Shown one piece after another: positions 53,909-62,527 of a stretch of 64,000 nt of DNA (positions are counted from its first letter, which is position 1; every line of letters begins with the position of its first letter). Source of the DNA: Paenibacillaceae bacterium (lineage in GTDB: Bacteria > Bacillota > Bacilli > Paenibacillales > NBRC-103111); contig JAQSYI010000015.1 in the NCBI GenBank assembly GCA_029256185.1, positions 1 through 64,000 of the forward strand. Reading direction: 5' to 3'. Below the pieces are notes generated by a model. That model saw only the letters and a list, made by a program, of their open reading frames with translations. It did not search any database and had not been told where the DNA came from. A program made the translations under genes and the position numbers.

Positions 53909-54790
53909 ATGCCCCAGCCGGAGGTGTCCATTTGGGGGACGATTTTAACCTGCGTCGAGATCGGACTGCATATCTATGCGCTGCAAGCGGAGCGCAATCA
54001 AGGCTTGGTGCTGGATGCGGATTACGCTGAGGAGGTGTTAAGCGAGGATGCGCTGAAGCTGGGTCATAAGCAGGGGGAACACATCTATTTTGACGATGTG
54101 AAAAGTGTGGTGCCTGCCTATGAATTGGCTAAACAAGGGGCGATTACCCATCCTGAATTAAGCGAGATCACCGAACACCCGGAGAAGCTGGCGGAAAACG
54201 GCAAGTATTTTGCGCCGGAATACTTTGGAGAATTTGCTCCGCCGCAGGACACGGCCTGGAAGAAACTAACGAAGCATCAGCCACTGGATAACGGGATTTA
54301 TTTCGTGGAGCAGGACGGTCAACCGCTGCTGGCGGTACATCAAACCATCGGGGAGCAGGTGCTGTCGGAAATGGCCATTCATCAGGCAGGTGGGCAGGGT
54401 GAATACCTGCAATACCGTTTAGAGGATTGCGCCATTCCTATTTACGAGTTGTCCGCCTCTCATCCTGCTGTGCTGGCGCAGATCGTAAACGAGGATAGCC
54501 TGCTGCATACGTTGTGCGACGACCACCCGGACTATGTAGCCATGCATAATTTGCATACGGAGGAATGGGGCCATATCCATGACTGCCCTGCGCCCAAGTC
54601 GCTGTTTTTGCAGCTTCAATTGGATCGGGCCGCACAGCAAACGGAACAGCCGCAATCCAGCCCGGCACACGACTCTTGGCCACAGACGCAGGAGCAAGCG
54701 GCCTATATGCAGCAAGACCCCGTCCCCTCCTTGCAAGCAAGAGAACCGCAGGAGGATTTTTTTGAACCGAGCGAGGACCTGGAGTGGTGA
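53909..54790 (+). CDS. ICE accessory protein with two strand-rich repeats
   Basis: A 293-residue soluble protein. An internal similarity is visible: EHIYFDDVKSVVPAYELAKQGA ... and QYRLEDCAIPIYELSASHPA, each following a stretch with a hydrophobic alternation. The last ~60 residues are Gln/Glu/Pro-rich and probably disordered. No family recognised. The start at 53909 is chosen because GAAGGAAGG abuts the earlier ATG at 53903. The stop overlaps the next gene (GTGA). Confidence 0.55.
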   Translation: MPQPEVSIWGTILTCVEIGLHIYALQAERNQGLVLDADYAEEVLSEDALKLGHKQGEHIYFDDVKSVVPAYELAKQGAITHPELSEITEHPEKLAENGKYFAPEYFGEFAPPQDTAWKKLTKHQPLDNGIYFVEQDGQPLLAVHQTIGEQVLSEMAIHQAGGQGEYLQYRLEDCAIPIYELSASHPAVLAQIVNEDSLLHTLCDDHPDYVAMHNLHTEEWGHIHDCPAPKSLFLQLQLDRAAQQTEQPQSSPAHDSWPQTQEQAAYMQQDPVPSLQAREPQEDFFEPSEDLEW

Positions 54791-55305
54791 AAACCAAGCA
54801 AAAGCTGCTGCTCTGCGCCTTGCTGTTTGTCAGCGGAGCAATCTTCAACCTGTTTTTTACTACCGCTCTGCATGGCGCATTATCCGGCACAACGAAAACA
54901 TTAACCCTCCCCTCTTTGGGACAAAGCTTGACCAGCCTGTTGACCCACAAAGCCCACTTCCTGCTGTTTCTTTGTTTGCAGGGTATCACCTTGCTGCTGG
55001 CCGTTCTCTTTTTCGTTGCTAACAGCCAGCCGTATCAAAGCAAGCTGAAGCAGGTTGCGCCGGGCATTGAAACACCCGTTCCCGTGGGGCAGCATCAGCA
55101 TGGCTCCGCCCGTTGGCTGCGGGAGGAGGAGATGCCTTGCGTGTTCGACAGTCAGGTGCTGGACTTGTCTCATCCATTCATCCAGCAGTTGGTGCAAACT
55201 GGCTATGACGACCTGGAGTTTTTGAAATCTGCTGCAAAGGAGGAGGAATCGCCTGATGATGCTGCCCCACCCGAAGAACATCCCGAGAACGAAGAAAACG
55301 ACTGA
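54787..55305 (+). CDS. membrane-anchor half of a VirD4-type coupling protein
   Basis: A 172-residue protein: two membrane segments (LLLCALLFVSGAIFNLFFTTAL and FLLFLCLQGITLLLAVLFFVA) with a short external loop, then a cytoplasmic GSARWLREEEM, the motif at the membrane-ATPase junction of VirD4/TraG coupling proteins, and an acidic tail (EEESPDDAAPPEEH). The next gene begins exactly with the ATPase part. GTG start (54787 or the preceding GTG) overlaps the upstream stop. It looks like the N-terminal half of a coupling protein expressed as a separate chain. Confidence 0.7.
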   Translation: MKTKQKLLLCALLFVSGAIFNLFFTTALHGALSGTTKTLTLPSLGQSLTSLLTHKAHFLLFLCLQGITLLLAVLFFVANSQPYQSKLKQVAPGIETPVPVGQHQHGSARWLREEEMPCVFDSQVLDLSHPFIQQLVQTGYDDLEFLKSAAKEEESPDDAAPPEEHPENEEND

Positions 55306-56857
55306 TCCGCCTGTCAATGCCAAAACCCCGCCTACCATCCCTTCCGGCGGGATCGTGCTGGGGCTACGTCAGGAACGGGAGCAGGAGCGGCTCTACTACA
55401 TTGGCGATGATGTTCATTCTCTGTGCATCGGGGCCACCCGCAGCGGCAAATCCCGGACGGTAGTGCTGCAATCCATCGGCTTTTTGGCGCTGTCAGGGGA
55501 ATCGCTGGTGGTGTCGGACCCCAAAGGAGAGTTGTTTCATTACAGTCATGTGCTATTAGAAAAGCTGGGTTATGAGGTATTGGTTTTGGATTTTCGTCAC
55601 CCGGAAAAGAGCCATCATTACAATTTGCTCCAGCCGGTCATCAACGCCACCTTGGAGGGGGATCAAGAGCAGGCGGAAATGCTAGCTTGGGATATGACTC
55701 AGGTGCTGGTGGGCAAGGCTCAGGGCGAAAAAATCTGGACCAACGGCGAAATGTCCGTGATTGCCGCCTCCATACTCAGCGTGGTATGGGATAACGTCAA
55801 GCGGCCGGATTACCAGAACCTGACCAACGTCTACTGGTTCTTGGCGGAGATGAATCGGCAGATAGGCAACAAAACGCCGATGCAGGAGTACATCAAGCGA
55901 TTGCCCCAACACCACCCGGCCCGGGCCTTGCTCAGTATTTCCGATGTGGCTCCCTCCCGCACCAAGGGCAGCTTTTACACCTCAGCCCTCACCACCCTGC
56001 GGCTGTTTACCTCCAAATCCATTTACGCCATTACCCACAAAAGCGACTTTTCCCTTGCCAGTCTTGGTGAGCGGAAGCAGGCGCTTTTTATCATTTTGCC
56101 CGACGAAAAGACCACCTTCTATCCAGTGGCCTCCCTCATGGTATCCCAGCTTTATGAGTTGCTCACCGCCGAAGCGGACAAGCGCGGCGGGCGTTTGAAG
56201 CGGCGGGTGAATTTCATGCTGGATGAGTTTGGCAACTTCACGCCCATTGCCGACTTTACCAACAAGCTCACCGTAGGCGGCGGGCGGGGCATGCGCTTCA
56301 ATCTGTTTGTGCAAAGCTTCGAGCAATTGAAGGAGAAATACGACGATCACGCCGCCAGTATCATCAAATCCAACTGCCAAACCTGGATCTATCTCCAGGC
56401 AGACGATCTGGAGACGCTGCGGGAAATCAGTGAAAAGCTGGGGACCTACACCACCTCCAGCTACCAGCTTTCTGCCTCCCATGGCAAATACTCCACTCCC
56501 AGCACCTCCCATTCCCTCAATCTACTGGAGCGCAAGCTGCTGACCGTAGACGAGGTACGCCGGGTATCCCGCCCCTACCAGATTGTCCTCTCCCGCAGTC
56601 ATCCCGCCATGATGTTTTCCCCTGACCTCAGTGAATGGGCCTTTAACCGCATGATGGGCTTAGGCGACAAGGAGCATAACCGTCTGGTACGGGAGGAAAG
56701 AGAGCGCAAGCGGCCCATCCGTACCGATACAAGAGAGGAGGTGAAACTGTGGAACATTTGGGTGTATTACCAAAAGGACATAGCCCGGCAACTGGCCGAG
56801 CAGCAGCAAGCGGCAGCGGCCAAGGGCATGGGCATTCCACCGATGCCGGACGAGTAA
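55256..56857 (+). CDS. VirD4/TraG-type coupling ATPase (soluble half)
   Basis: A 533-residue type IV coupling ATPase: GGIVLGLRQE, Walker A IGATRSGKSRTV (~62-72), VVSDPKGELF (~95), Walker B MLDEFGNFTP (~322), GGGRGMRFNLFVQSFEQL and QTWIYLQADDLETLREISEKLG. No membrane helices, unlike most VirD4 proteins, whose helices precede the ATPase; they are in the upstream overlapping gene (50-base overlap, different frame). It moves the relaxase-DNA complex to the transfer channel. AGGAGGAGG lies ~10 bases upstream. Confidence 0.9.
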   Translation: MMLPHPKNIPRTKKTTDPPVNAKTPPTIPSGGIVLGLRQEREQERLYYIGDDVHSLCIGATRSGKSRTVVLQSIGFLALSGESLVVSDPKGELFHYSHVLLEKLGYEVLVLDFRHPEKSHHYNLLQPVINATLEGDQEQAEMLAWDMTQVLVGKAQGEKIWTNGEMSVIAASILSVVWDNVKRPDYQNLTNVYWFLAEMNRQIGNKTPMQEYIKRLPQHHPARALLSISDVAPSRTKGSFYTSALTTLRLFTSKSIYAITHKSDFSLASLGERKQALFIILPDEKTTFYPVASLMVSQLYELLTAEADKRGGRLKRRVNFMLDEFGNFTPIADFTNKLTVGGGRGMRFNLFVQSFEQLKEKYDDHAASIIKSNCQTWIYLQADDLETLREISEKLGTYTTSSYQLSASHGKYSTPSTSHSLNLLERKLLTVDEVRRVSRPYQIVLSRSHPAMMFSPDLSEWAFNRMMGLGDKEHNRLVREERERKRPIRTDTREEVKLWNIWVYYQKDIARQLAEQQQAAAAKGMGIPPMPDE

Positions 56858-57213
56858 GAAAAACTAGCCGGTGGCCTCCGCTTCGTCCAAAACTTCGTTT
56901 CGTAACAGTAATTGCTGTTGTGCTTTGTTGGGGCATTTCAACTTCAACATCAGCTTTCGCTGCTGGGGATATCAAGGACAGCAAGCTAGTATCGGGAACG
57001 GAAAAGCTGATCGGGGACATCACCACGTGGCTGATGATTCTGGCTCCTATCGTGTCCGGGCTGCTTATCATCTACTTCTGCATTCGTCGCTCCGCCGCGG
57101 ATGAGATGGATGTCAAAAAGTGGAATAATCGAATTGTTGTCGCCATTGTCTCCTGCATCGGGGCGGTGCTGGGTTCGGCAACCTTGAACATCATTATCGG
57201 CTACTACAAGTAG
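56749..57213 (+). CDS. VirB2/TrbC-like small membrane protein
   Basis: A 154-residue protein. GTG 56749 is seven bases after AGGAGGTGA, so translation should start here, inside the 3' end of the coupling ATPase gene (109-base overlap). Residues 1-45 are Gly/Ser/Arg-rich. Then a signal-like segment FVTVIAVVLCWGISTSTSAFA, a mature part with LIGDITTWLMILAPIVSGLLIIYF and a second helix VVAIVSCIGAVLGSATLNIII. Two helices with a basic turn is the VirB2/TrbC pilin plan. Probably a pore or pilin subunit. Confidence 0.65.
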   Translation: MEHLGVLPKGHSPATGRAAASGSGQGHGHSTDAGRVRKTSRWPPLRPKLRFVTVIAVVLCWGISTSTSAFAAGDIKDSKLVSGTEKLIGDITTWLMILAPIVSGLLIIYFCIRRSAADEMDVKKWNNRIVVAIVSCIGAVLGSATLNIIIGYYK

Positions 57214-57281
57214 GGTGAGCTTGTCTAATTCCGGCAGGCTCTTTTTTTGATTCAATTAAAACCAATCGGGAGGTTTTGAGC

Positions 57282-57512
57282 ATGAAGAAATGGTTGAAGT
57301 CGGCCAAGGAAAAGGCAGCACAAATGGTAGTAACCACAAGGCTGGCACTGAACAATAGTCGCGGGGAAGGCTTCGTGGATAGCGCCGTGAAGATTTTGAT
57401 GGCGGTCGTTATCGGGGCGCTCCTGCTGGGCGGGCTGTACCTGCTGTTCAGCGGCACCATTCTGCCTACCCTGACGGAGCGGATCAAGGAAATGTTCAAT
57501 TACCGCGGGTAG
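57282..57512 (+). CDS. small conjugation membrane protein (DUF6133-like)
   Basis: A 76-residue protein: basic N-terminus (MKKWLKSAKEKAAQM), then SRGEGFVDSAVKILMAVVIGALLLGGLYLLF as a single helix and a short tail. The RGEGFVDSAVKILMAVVIG pattern is reminiscent of class III/IV pilin-like N-termini and of the DUF6133 proteins of clostridial elements. Start 57282 after GGGAGG. Confidence 0.7.
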   Translation: MKKWLKSAKEKAAQMVVTTRLALNNSRGEGFVDSAVKILMAVVIGALLLGGLYLLFSGTILPTLTERIKEMFNYRG

Positions 57513-57581
57513 GATAAAGAACGAAAAGCCTTTAGCGGGAAGCGGCCAGGCGCTGCTTTCCGCAGAAAGGAACGGTGTATC

Positions 57582-58418
57582 TTGGAAAAAATCCTACTGC
57601 TACTCATTATTGCGCTATTAAACGGCTCGTTGGTTTACCTGGACAGCTTGTTGAAGGATATTGTGCCGATTTCCCTGTATGCAGAAAAATATATGACCCT
57701 AACCACCGGCGCAAATCTGCTGGAGGATCTGTATGAGATCGTGTTTGCCTTCGGCGTCGCCTGGATGATTCTGAAGTTTTTGAAAAAAGGCTTTGAAATC
57801 TATGTGCTATGGACTGACGGCGACCCGGACGAGGAGCCGCTGTTTCTTCTGACCAACTTTTTTCGGGCCATGGCGGTCGCCATTTGCTTTCCCACAATCT
57901 ATGCCTGGCTGGGACAGATGGTGGAGGATTTAACCAATCGGCTGCTTACCGCCATCGGTCAATCCACCGATTACAACTGGCAAATGTGGGTCAATGCCTT
58001 GGAATCTGCCGGATTGGTTACCGCCGTATTTGGCTTGATCTTCATCGTCTGTTTCTTCATCCTGTATTTTCAGTTTCTCATGCGGGGGCTGGAAATGTTC
58101 ATCCTGCGGGTGGGCATTCCTTTGGCCTGCGCCGGACTTTTGGACAATGACCGCGGCGTTTTCCGGGCTTACGCTCAAAAGTTTCTGCAATCCATGCTGG
58201 CGGTGGTGATCCAGATTGGGCTGGCCAAGCTAGGCGTGGGGCTGATGCTGCAGAACCATGTGTTTTGGGGCGTAGCCTGCATGACGCTGGCGATCAAGAC
58301 ACCACGTTTCTTATCCGATTTCCTGATCACTACCGGCGGAGGCGGAGGCGTAGTCAACAACGTGTACCATTCGGTCAAGCTGGTGGGCATGGCCCGGAAA
58401 TTAACGAAGGCCAGGTGA
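57582..58418 (+). CDS. VirB6/TrbL-like conjugation channel protein
   Basis: A 278-residue polytopic protein with about six helices (ILLLLIIALLNGSLVYL; IVFAFGVAWMILKFL; FRAMAVAICFPTIYAWL; LVTAVFGLIFIVCFFILYFQF; GIPLACAGLL; VVIQIGLAKLGVGLML). The layout fits VirB6/TrbL, the inner-membrane channel core of type IV systems, and the hydrophobic proteins downstream of the DUF6133-like gene in other Firmicute elements. TTG start after GAAAGGAA. Exact family uncertain. Confidence 0.7.
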   Translation: MEKILLLLIIALLNGSLVYLDSLLKDIVPISLYAEKYMTLTTGANLLEDLYEIVFAFGVAWMILKFLKKGFEIYVLWTDGDPDEEPLFLLTNFFRAMAVAICFPTIYAWLGQMVEDLTNRLLTAIGQSTDYNWQMWVNALESAGLVTAVFGLIFIVCFFILYFQFLMRGLEMFILRVGIPLACAGLLDNDRGVFRAYAQKFLQSMLAVVIQIGLAKLGVGLMLQNHVFWGVACMTLAIKTPRFLSDFLITTGGGGGVVNNVYHSVKLVGMARKLTKAR

Positions 58419-58422
58419 GGCG

Positions 58423-58632
58423 ATGATTACGCTGGAGGAGTTGGCTCAGGCGCTCATGATGCTCATCCGGCTAGGCTGCATTTGTCGCTTCATCTATACG
58501 ATGATTCGTTTGTCCGGGGCGGACGAGGAAGCGGTGAAATACAAAAAACGCGCCCGAAATGTGGTGCTGTTTTACGTGTTGGCCGAAAGCATTTGGCAGG
58601 TGAAGGAAATTTTATTTTTTTACTATCGATAG
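58423..58632 (+). CDS. small membrane protein of the transfer operon
   Basis: A 69-residue protein with one or two short hydrophobic helices (LMMLIRLGCICRFIYTMI; NVVLFYVLAESIWQVKEIL) around a charged turn. It begins five bases after the VirB6-like gene, after GGTGAGGCG. Not recognised. A terminator follows. Confidence 0.6.
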   Translation: MITLEELAQALMMLIRLGCICRFIYTMIRLSGADEEAVKYKKRARNVVLFYVLAESIWQVKEILFFYYR

Positions 58633-58644
58633 CATAAAGCAAAA

Positions 58645-58679
58645 GCCCTGTGAATCCCAGACGGCGGGATATACAGGGC
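58645..58679. terminator. terminator between convergent genes
   Basis: GCCCTGT (58645-58651) with ACAGGGC (58673-58679) and ATCCC/GGGAT pairing inside. Lies between the small membrane gene and the HipA-like gene; likely bidirectional. Confidence 0.7.
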
Positions 58680-58698
58680 CTATATGTTTCTACGACGA

Positions 58699-59958
58699 TT
58701 AACGCTCCCATTCTTCCTCAGACTGTATGCCGCTGTAGGCAATATCTTCGGCAATATCGGCGCTGCGTTCATCCCGCCAAAATGTGTGGTTTCGGGTACG
58801 GATAAACTCAGCCAGCATGTCGATGCGCTTTAGCAAGGCTGCACACAGTGCTTCGCACCGGGCAGTATCGATAAACATTGAGCCACGCACCACTTCCCGA
58901 AGCTCCTCGTCTATGCCTTGCAGCGCCGATAGATCAAGCCAATCCACATTCGTCACCAGCTTAAGCTGTTCGTCGTGATCCTGCTTGAACGGCTTGCAGG
59001 TCAGCTTCGCGGTGGGGGAAATCAACCCCAACGGCTTGGAGAACCATAGAGAGGAGCCGCTGTCGTAAATGGGCGCAGGCCCCAGCCATTCCAAGGTTTC
59101 CGCATTCCGAATGACGCCGAAGTTGTTTTGGTGCCGATCCTCGTTGGCGATCAGGTAGTCCACGACGATCATCCGGTCGAGAGCATCGATGATGCCGGGA
59201 ATGCCTAACGCCTCACAGCAATTCACGTAATGCTGATAGACCGATACATGGTTGGGCTTCTGCTGAGTCCGCATCACATACCAAGCCGTAATCAACTCGG
59301 TTTGAGGAGTGATGAAGTTTTCGCATACGCTGTACGGATAATCGTCCTGCAGCAGCAGCGTATAGGGAATATGGGGGATGTTCAGCCGCTCCATGATCCG
59401 GCTGGCCAAAACCTCGTTATACGGCTCCTGTTGAGTCGCCCCGCTTCCGCCTTTGATCAAGCAGCGTTTTCCCTCCAGGATCGTCCATTTCTTTTTCAAC
59501 CAGCCGTCGGATGTGTTATCCGGCGACATCAGGCTGAGCCGTTCGCTGGATGAGCCTTTGCCAAACAGGATATTGCCCACATCCTCGGAAAAAGGCTGCT
59601 CAAAAAAGTTCACCTTGGACCAGCTGATATCAGAGCCGGTGGGACAAATCCAATACTGATCGGACAGGCTTAGGCCCAGGCTTTTATCAAGCAGCTTTTG
59701 AGTAGCAGAAAGGTTCAACTCCAGCAGCGCTTCCTGAATCCCGTCCCGGCTGGCGGGAATGGCGCGGCTTCGCCACCATTCGTTCAAGGCCGCACGGTCA
59801 ATCCGCCCCCGCTTCACGGGAATGCCTACTGGAGCATGCTGCCCATGATAAACATATCCAATGGCAGAAATCGAACACGAAGCCTCATCAAGCTCAATGT
59901 TGGCAACGGGTATATGCTTGTGCATCAGAAGGTATTGCGTATGAGAGCCGTTCGGCAT
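58699..59958 (-). CDS. HipA-like protein kinase
   Basis: A 419-residue HipA/CtkA-type Ser/Thr kinase: ILEGKRCLIKGGSGATQQEPYNEVLAS (ATP and Lys/Glu region near 160-190), VDYLIANEDRHQNNFGV (catalytic HRD-like DRH..N near 275), APIYDSGSSLW (DFG-like Asp near 300). HipA kinases phosphorylate tRNA synthetases or other proteins and act as toxins or regulators. No hipB antitoxin is next to it, so it may be a regulatory kinase rather than a toxin. It lies antisense in the transfer operon and must have its own promoter. Confidence 0.82.
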   Translation of the reverse strand: MPNGSHTQYLLMHKHIPVANIELDEASCSISAIGYVYHGQHAPVGIPVKRGRIDRAALNEWWRSRAIPASRDGIQEALLELNLSATQKLLDKSLGLSLSDQYWICPTGSDISWSKVNFFEQPFSEDVGNILFGKGSSSERLSLMSPDNTSDGWLKKKWTILEGKRCLIKGGSGATQQEPYNEVLASRIMERLNIPHIPYTLLLQDDYPYSVCENFITPQTELITAWYVMRTQQKPNHVSVYQHYVNCCEALGIPGIIDALDRMIVVDYLIANEDRHQNNFGVIRNAETLEWLGPAPIYDSGSSLWFSKPLGLISPTAKLTCKPFKQDHDEQLKLVTNVDWLDLSALQGIDEELREVVRGSMFIDTARCEALCAALLKRIDMLAEFIRTRNHTFWRDERSADIAEDIAYSGIQSEEEWER

Positions 59959-60135
59959 ATCTTCTCCTCCAATCCTCCACGATCATGGCCTGTTCAAAAC
60001 ATACGTTTTTTATGAACCGATTCACATTCTTCTATTATACCAAGCCTCGCTTGAATACACGAGTATAAAGCAAGGGCATTCCTGTTACTTTTCACATTCG
60101 TTGTTAACCTCAATAAAAGGAGGCTGGATCACTCC

Positions 60136-60474
60136 GTGATGACCCAAGAACAAAGCCTGTATATCCCCATGGGCGTGAAGCCGGATACAGAATGGTTTCC
60201 CGGCTTTGGTAAGCCGCAGCTGCTCCAAACCTTCACCGGCTCCTGCGCATCCATGCTGCTGGCGCTGCTACTCTGGCTTATAAAGGGCAGCGTACCCTTG
60301 GCAGTCGTTACCTTTCTCACTGGCGTATCCGCCTCGGTGATGATGACCACCAAAGACCGCAACAACCTGTCGGTGCTGGATCAAGTCCGGTTTATGGCGC
60401 GGTTCATGAATAGCCAAAGGGTGTATCCCTACCGCGCTATCAAGGAGTGGCCCTGGCAGGAGCAAAAGCCGTGA
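60136..60474 (+). CDS. PrgI-like conjugal transfer membrane protein
   Basis: A 112-residue protein with two adjacent helices near residues 35-75 (ASMLLALLLWLIKGSVPLAVVTFLTGVSASVMM) flanked by soluble parts, ending SVLDQVRFMARFMNSQRVYPYRAIKEW. Short N-terminus, hairpin, then a cytoplasmic tail is the PrgI/VirB3 plan. PrgI is normally directly followed by the VirB4 ATPase gene; here a Tad block follows instead. AAAGGAGG lies 12 bases before GTG. Confidence 0.6.
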   Translation: MMTQEQSLYIPMGVKPDTEWFPGFGKPQLLQTFTGSCASMLLALLLWLIKGSVPLAVVTFLTGVSASVMMTTKDRNNLSVLDQVRFMARFMNSQRVYPYRAIKEWPWQEQKP

Positions 60475-60911
60475 ACAGTTTGCCGCCATTGATCCTGCAA
60501 GGTGTCTTGTTCACGGCTCTGCTCCTTTACGCCAGTATATGCGACCTGAAAACCCGGCAGATTCCGAATCACCTATCCCTCCTAATCGGTATTGTTGGGC
60601 TTATACATGGCTCCCTGATCCTTGCTTGTGTCGGACTCCTCATTACTGGTTTGCCCTACCTTATGGCCGCTGTGCTGTCCCAGGGTAAAATCGGCGGCGG
60701 GGACATCAAGCTGATGGCCGCTTGCGGCTTCGTGCTGGGACCCGTGCATGGCACGCTGCAAAGCATCGTTAGCTTAACATTAGTTCTGCTATTTGCGATT
60801 GGAATTGGTTTCCGTTCCGGTCTTCAAACCGCGAAGCAAACCGCGCTGCCACTGGCTCCGTTTCTATCCGTCGGCGGCATATTCGTCTATTGGACTCTTC
60901 ATTTCGGATAA
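60471..60911 (+). CDS. A24-type prepilin peptidase (CpaA/TadV-like)
   Basis: A 146-residue membrane aspartyl peptidase, the short TadV/CpaA type lacking the methylase domain. The two catalytic Asp sites are ASICDLKTRQIPN (~20-25) and KIGGGDIKLMA (~75, GxGD). It cleaves type IVb (Flp) prepilins. GTG start, eight bases after AGGAG and overlapping the preceding stop (GTGA). It opens the Tad-like block. Confidence 0.87.
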   Translation: MNSLPPLILQGVLFTALLLYASICDLKTRQIPNHLSLLIGIVGLIHGSLILACVGLLITGLPYLMAAVLSQGKIGGGDIKLMAACGFVLGPVHGTLQSIVSLTLVLLFAIGIGFRSGLQTAKQTALPLAPFLSVGGIFVYWTLHFG

Positions 60912-60927
60912 TAGGAGGTTGTGTCTT

Positions 60928-61689
60928 TTGAAAAAGCTTTTCCGCAACCGCACCATCCTGGGTGCAAGCTGCATCCTGCTCTCCCTGGTGCTCGCTTTCG
61001 GTATTGCCCCTTTGTTGAATCGGACAGCCAGCGAACAGACGGAAATTGTCCGCATGGTCAAAGACGTAGCCAAGGGCGCGGCGATCACCGCCGAGCAGGT
61101 CGAAACCGTCAAGGTAGGGGCCTACCAATTGCCAAAGGAGGTGTTGAAATCCGCCGATGCCATCATCGGTCAATACGCGGCGGTGGACCTGAAGCAAGGC
61201 GATTATCTGCTTCCCGCCAAGTTGTCCGCTGCCCCGCTGGATGCTTACCTGAATCGGCTGAATGGTCAAAAGCAAGCCATGTCTGTGACCCTCAAAAGTC
61301 TCGCCGCCGGATTATCCGGCAAGTTGCAGCCGGGCGATATTGTAACCCTGATTGCCTCCGACTATGGCGAATTGCGCACCACCAGCCTTCCGCCGGAACT
61401 GCAATTTGTGGAGGTGCTGGCCGTCACTGCAAGCAACGGGTCAGATGCGCAAACAAACAGCAACACAGCCACTAACAAGGAGGAAAAAGAAAAGGAACTG
61501 CCCTCCACCTTGACCCTGTTGGTCCTGCCGAAGCAAGCGCAGCTTTTGGCGGACCTGGAGAATAAGGGCAAGCTGCACGCGGCGCTGGTATTTCGGGGGG
61601 ATTCCGCCACCGCTAAAGCCTTCATTGACAAACAGGATGCTTATTTCACCGCCAAATCCGCCCAAACGGAGGGAGCCGCCCATGACTGA
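60928..61689 (+). CDS. CpaB/RcpC-like SAF-domain pilus assembly protein
   Basis: A 253-residue protein: an N-terminal membrane helix (ILGASCILLSLVLAFGIAPLL), then an SAF domain (VAKGAAITAEQVETVKVG, QYAAVDLKQGDYLLPAKL) and a C-terminal RcpC-type domain with LSGKLQPGDIVTLIAS and LTLLVLPKQAQLLADLENKGKL. CpaB/RcpC proteins belong to the Tad pilus assembly machine. TTG start after AGGAGG; the frame is open further upstream through the peptidase gene. Confidence 0.8.
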   Translation: MKKLFRNRTILGASCILLSLVLAFGIAPLLNRTASEQTEIVRMVKDVAKGAAITAEQVETVKVGAYQLPKEVLKSADAIIGQYAAVDLKQGDYLLPAKLSAAPLDAYLNRLNGQKQAMSVTLKSLAAGLSGKLQPGDIVTLIASDYGELRTTSLPPELQFVEVLAVTASNGSDAQTNSNTATNKEEKEKELPSTLTLLVLPKQAQLLADLENKGKLHAALVFRGDSATAKAFIDKQDAYFTAKSAQTEGAAHD

Positions 61690-62527
61690 CAACACTTGCA
61701 TTGCTGTTTGGGGCAGTCCTAACAGCGGCAAAACCGTAACCGCCGTTAAGTTGGCCCAAGCCTTGGCCGCAAAGCGCAACAATGTGTTGCTGCTATGCTG
61801 CGACTTCCTTTGTCCATCCGCTTACACCATTGTTCCGCAGGGAACCGCCAAGCAAGCCTCTCTGGGCGAACTGCTCAGCTTGCCGATTCTAACCCAGGAG
61901 GACATGCTTCGCTATGCACTGCCTCTGGACCAATCTCCTTCCATTGCTCTTTTGGGCTACAAGAAGGGAGACAATACTTTTTCTTACGCCAGCTTTGACC
62001 GGGGACGGGTGGTCGATCTTCTGACCCTGGCTCGCCATCTGGCCGATGTAGTGGTTGTGGATTGCGCCAGCTACCTGTCTGCGGACCCGCTCTCAACGGT
62101 AGCTCTGGAACTGGCGGACAGCGTCATTCGCTTGCACAGCTGCGACCTGAAAAGCCTGATGTTTTATGCCTCCTACCTGCCGCTATTAACCGATGCCCGT
62201 TTTCGCCGTACTACGACGCTATCCGTTTTGTCCAATGTAAAACCGGAACATGATGAGAGGACATACAGCCAAGTGTTCGGAGGGATTCAGGTGACGCTGC
62301 CCCATGTGGTTGCATTGGAGCAACAAGCAGCCTCCGCTGGACTGCTGGAGAAATTGTCCGGCAAGGAAGCGCAAGCGTATACCAATGGCATTCGGCAGAT
62401 CATGAGCTTCCTCGGGCAGGAGGAGCATGTTCCTTCCTCCAAATCGTCTGTATCTTCCACTTCCTTTAGCCATATCGCCGCTGTGTTGCAGCGGGTATGG
62501 CCCAAGTATCGGGGGAAGGACCAATGA
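61682..62527 (+). CDS. CpaE/TadZ-like P-loop ATPase
   Basis: A 281-residue ParA/MinD-superfamily ATPase: Walker A WGSPNSGKTVTAVKLAQ (~8-20), LLCCDFLCPSAYT, VVVDCASYLSADPLS (Walker B-like ~125). The lone-Lys Walker A of MinD is not intact (SPNSGKT). CpaE/TadZ localises the Tad machine at the membrane. It overlaps both neighbours by a few bases (ATGAC and ATGA), so the block is translated as a unit. Confidence 0.78.
   Translation: MTDNTCIAVWGSPNSGKTVTAVKLAQALAAKRNNVLLLCCDFLCPSAYTIVPQGTAKQASLGELLSLPILTQEDMLRYALPLDQSPSIALLGYKKGDNTFSYASFDRGRVVDLLTLARHLADVVVVDCASYLSADPLSTVALELADSVIRLHSCDLKSLMFYASYLPLLTDARFRRTTTLSVLSNVKPEHDERTYSQVFGGIQVTLPHVVALEQQAASAGLLEKLSGKEAQAYTNGIRQIMSFLGQEEHVPSSKSSVSSTSFSHIAAVLQRVWPKYRGKDQ

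Noticed and set aside
60115..60135. AAAGGAGGCTGGATCACTCC resembles the 3' end of 16S rRNA (GGCTGGATCACCTCC)
   Set aside because: Only about eleven bases match and the GGAGG part is better explained as the ribosome site of the PrgI-like gene; no other rRNA sequence is present.
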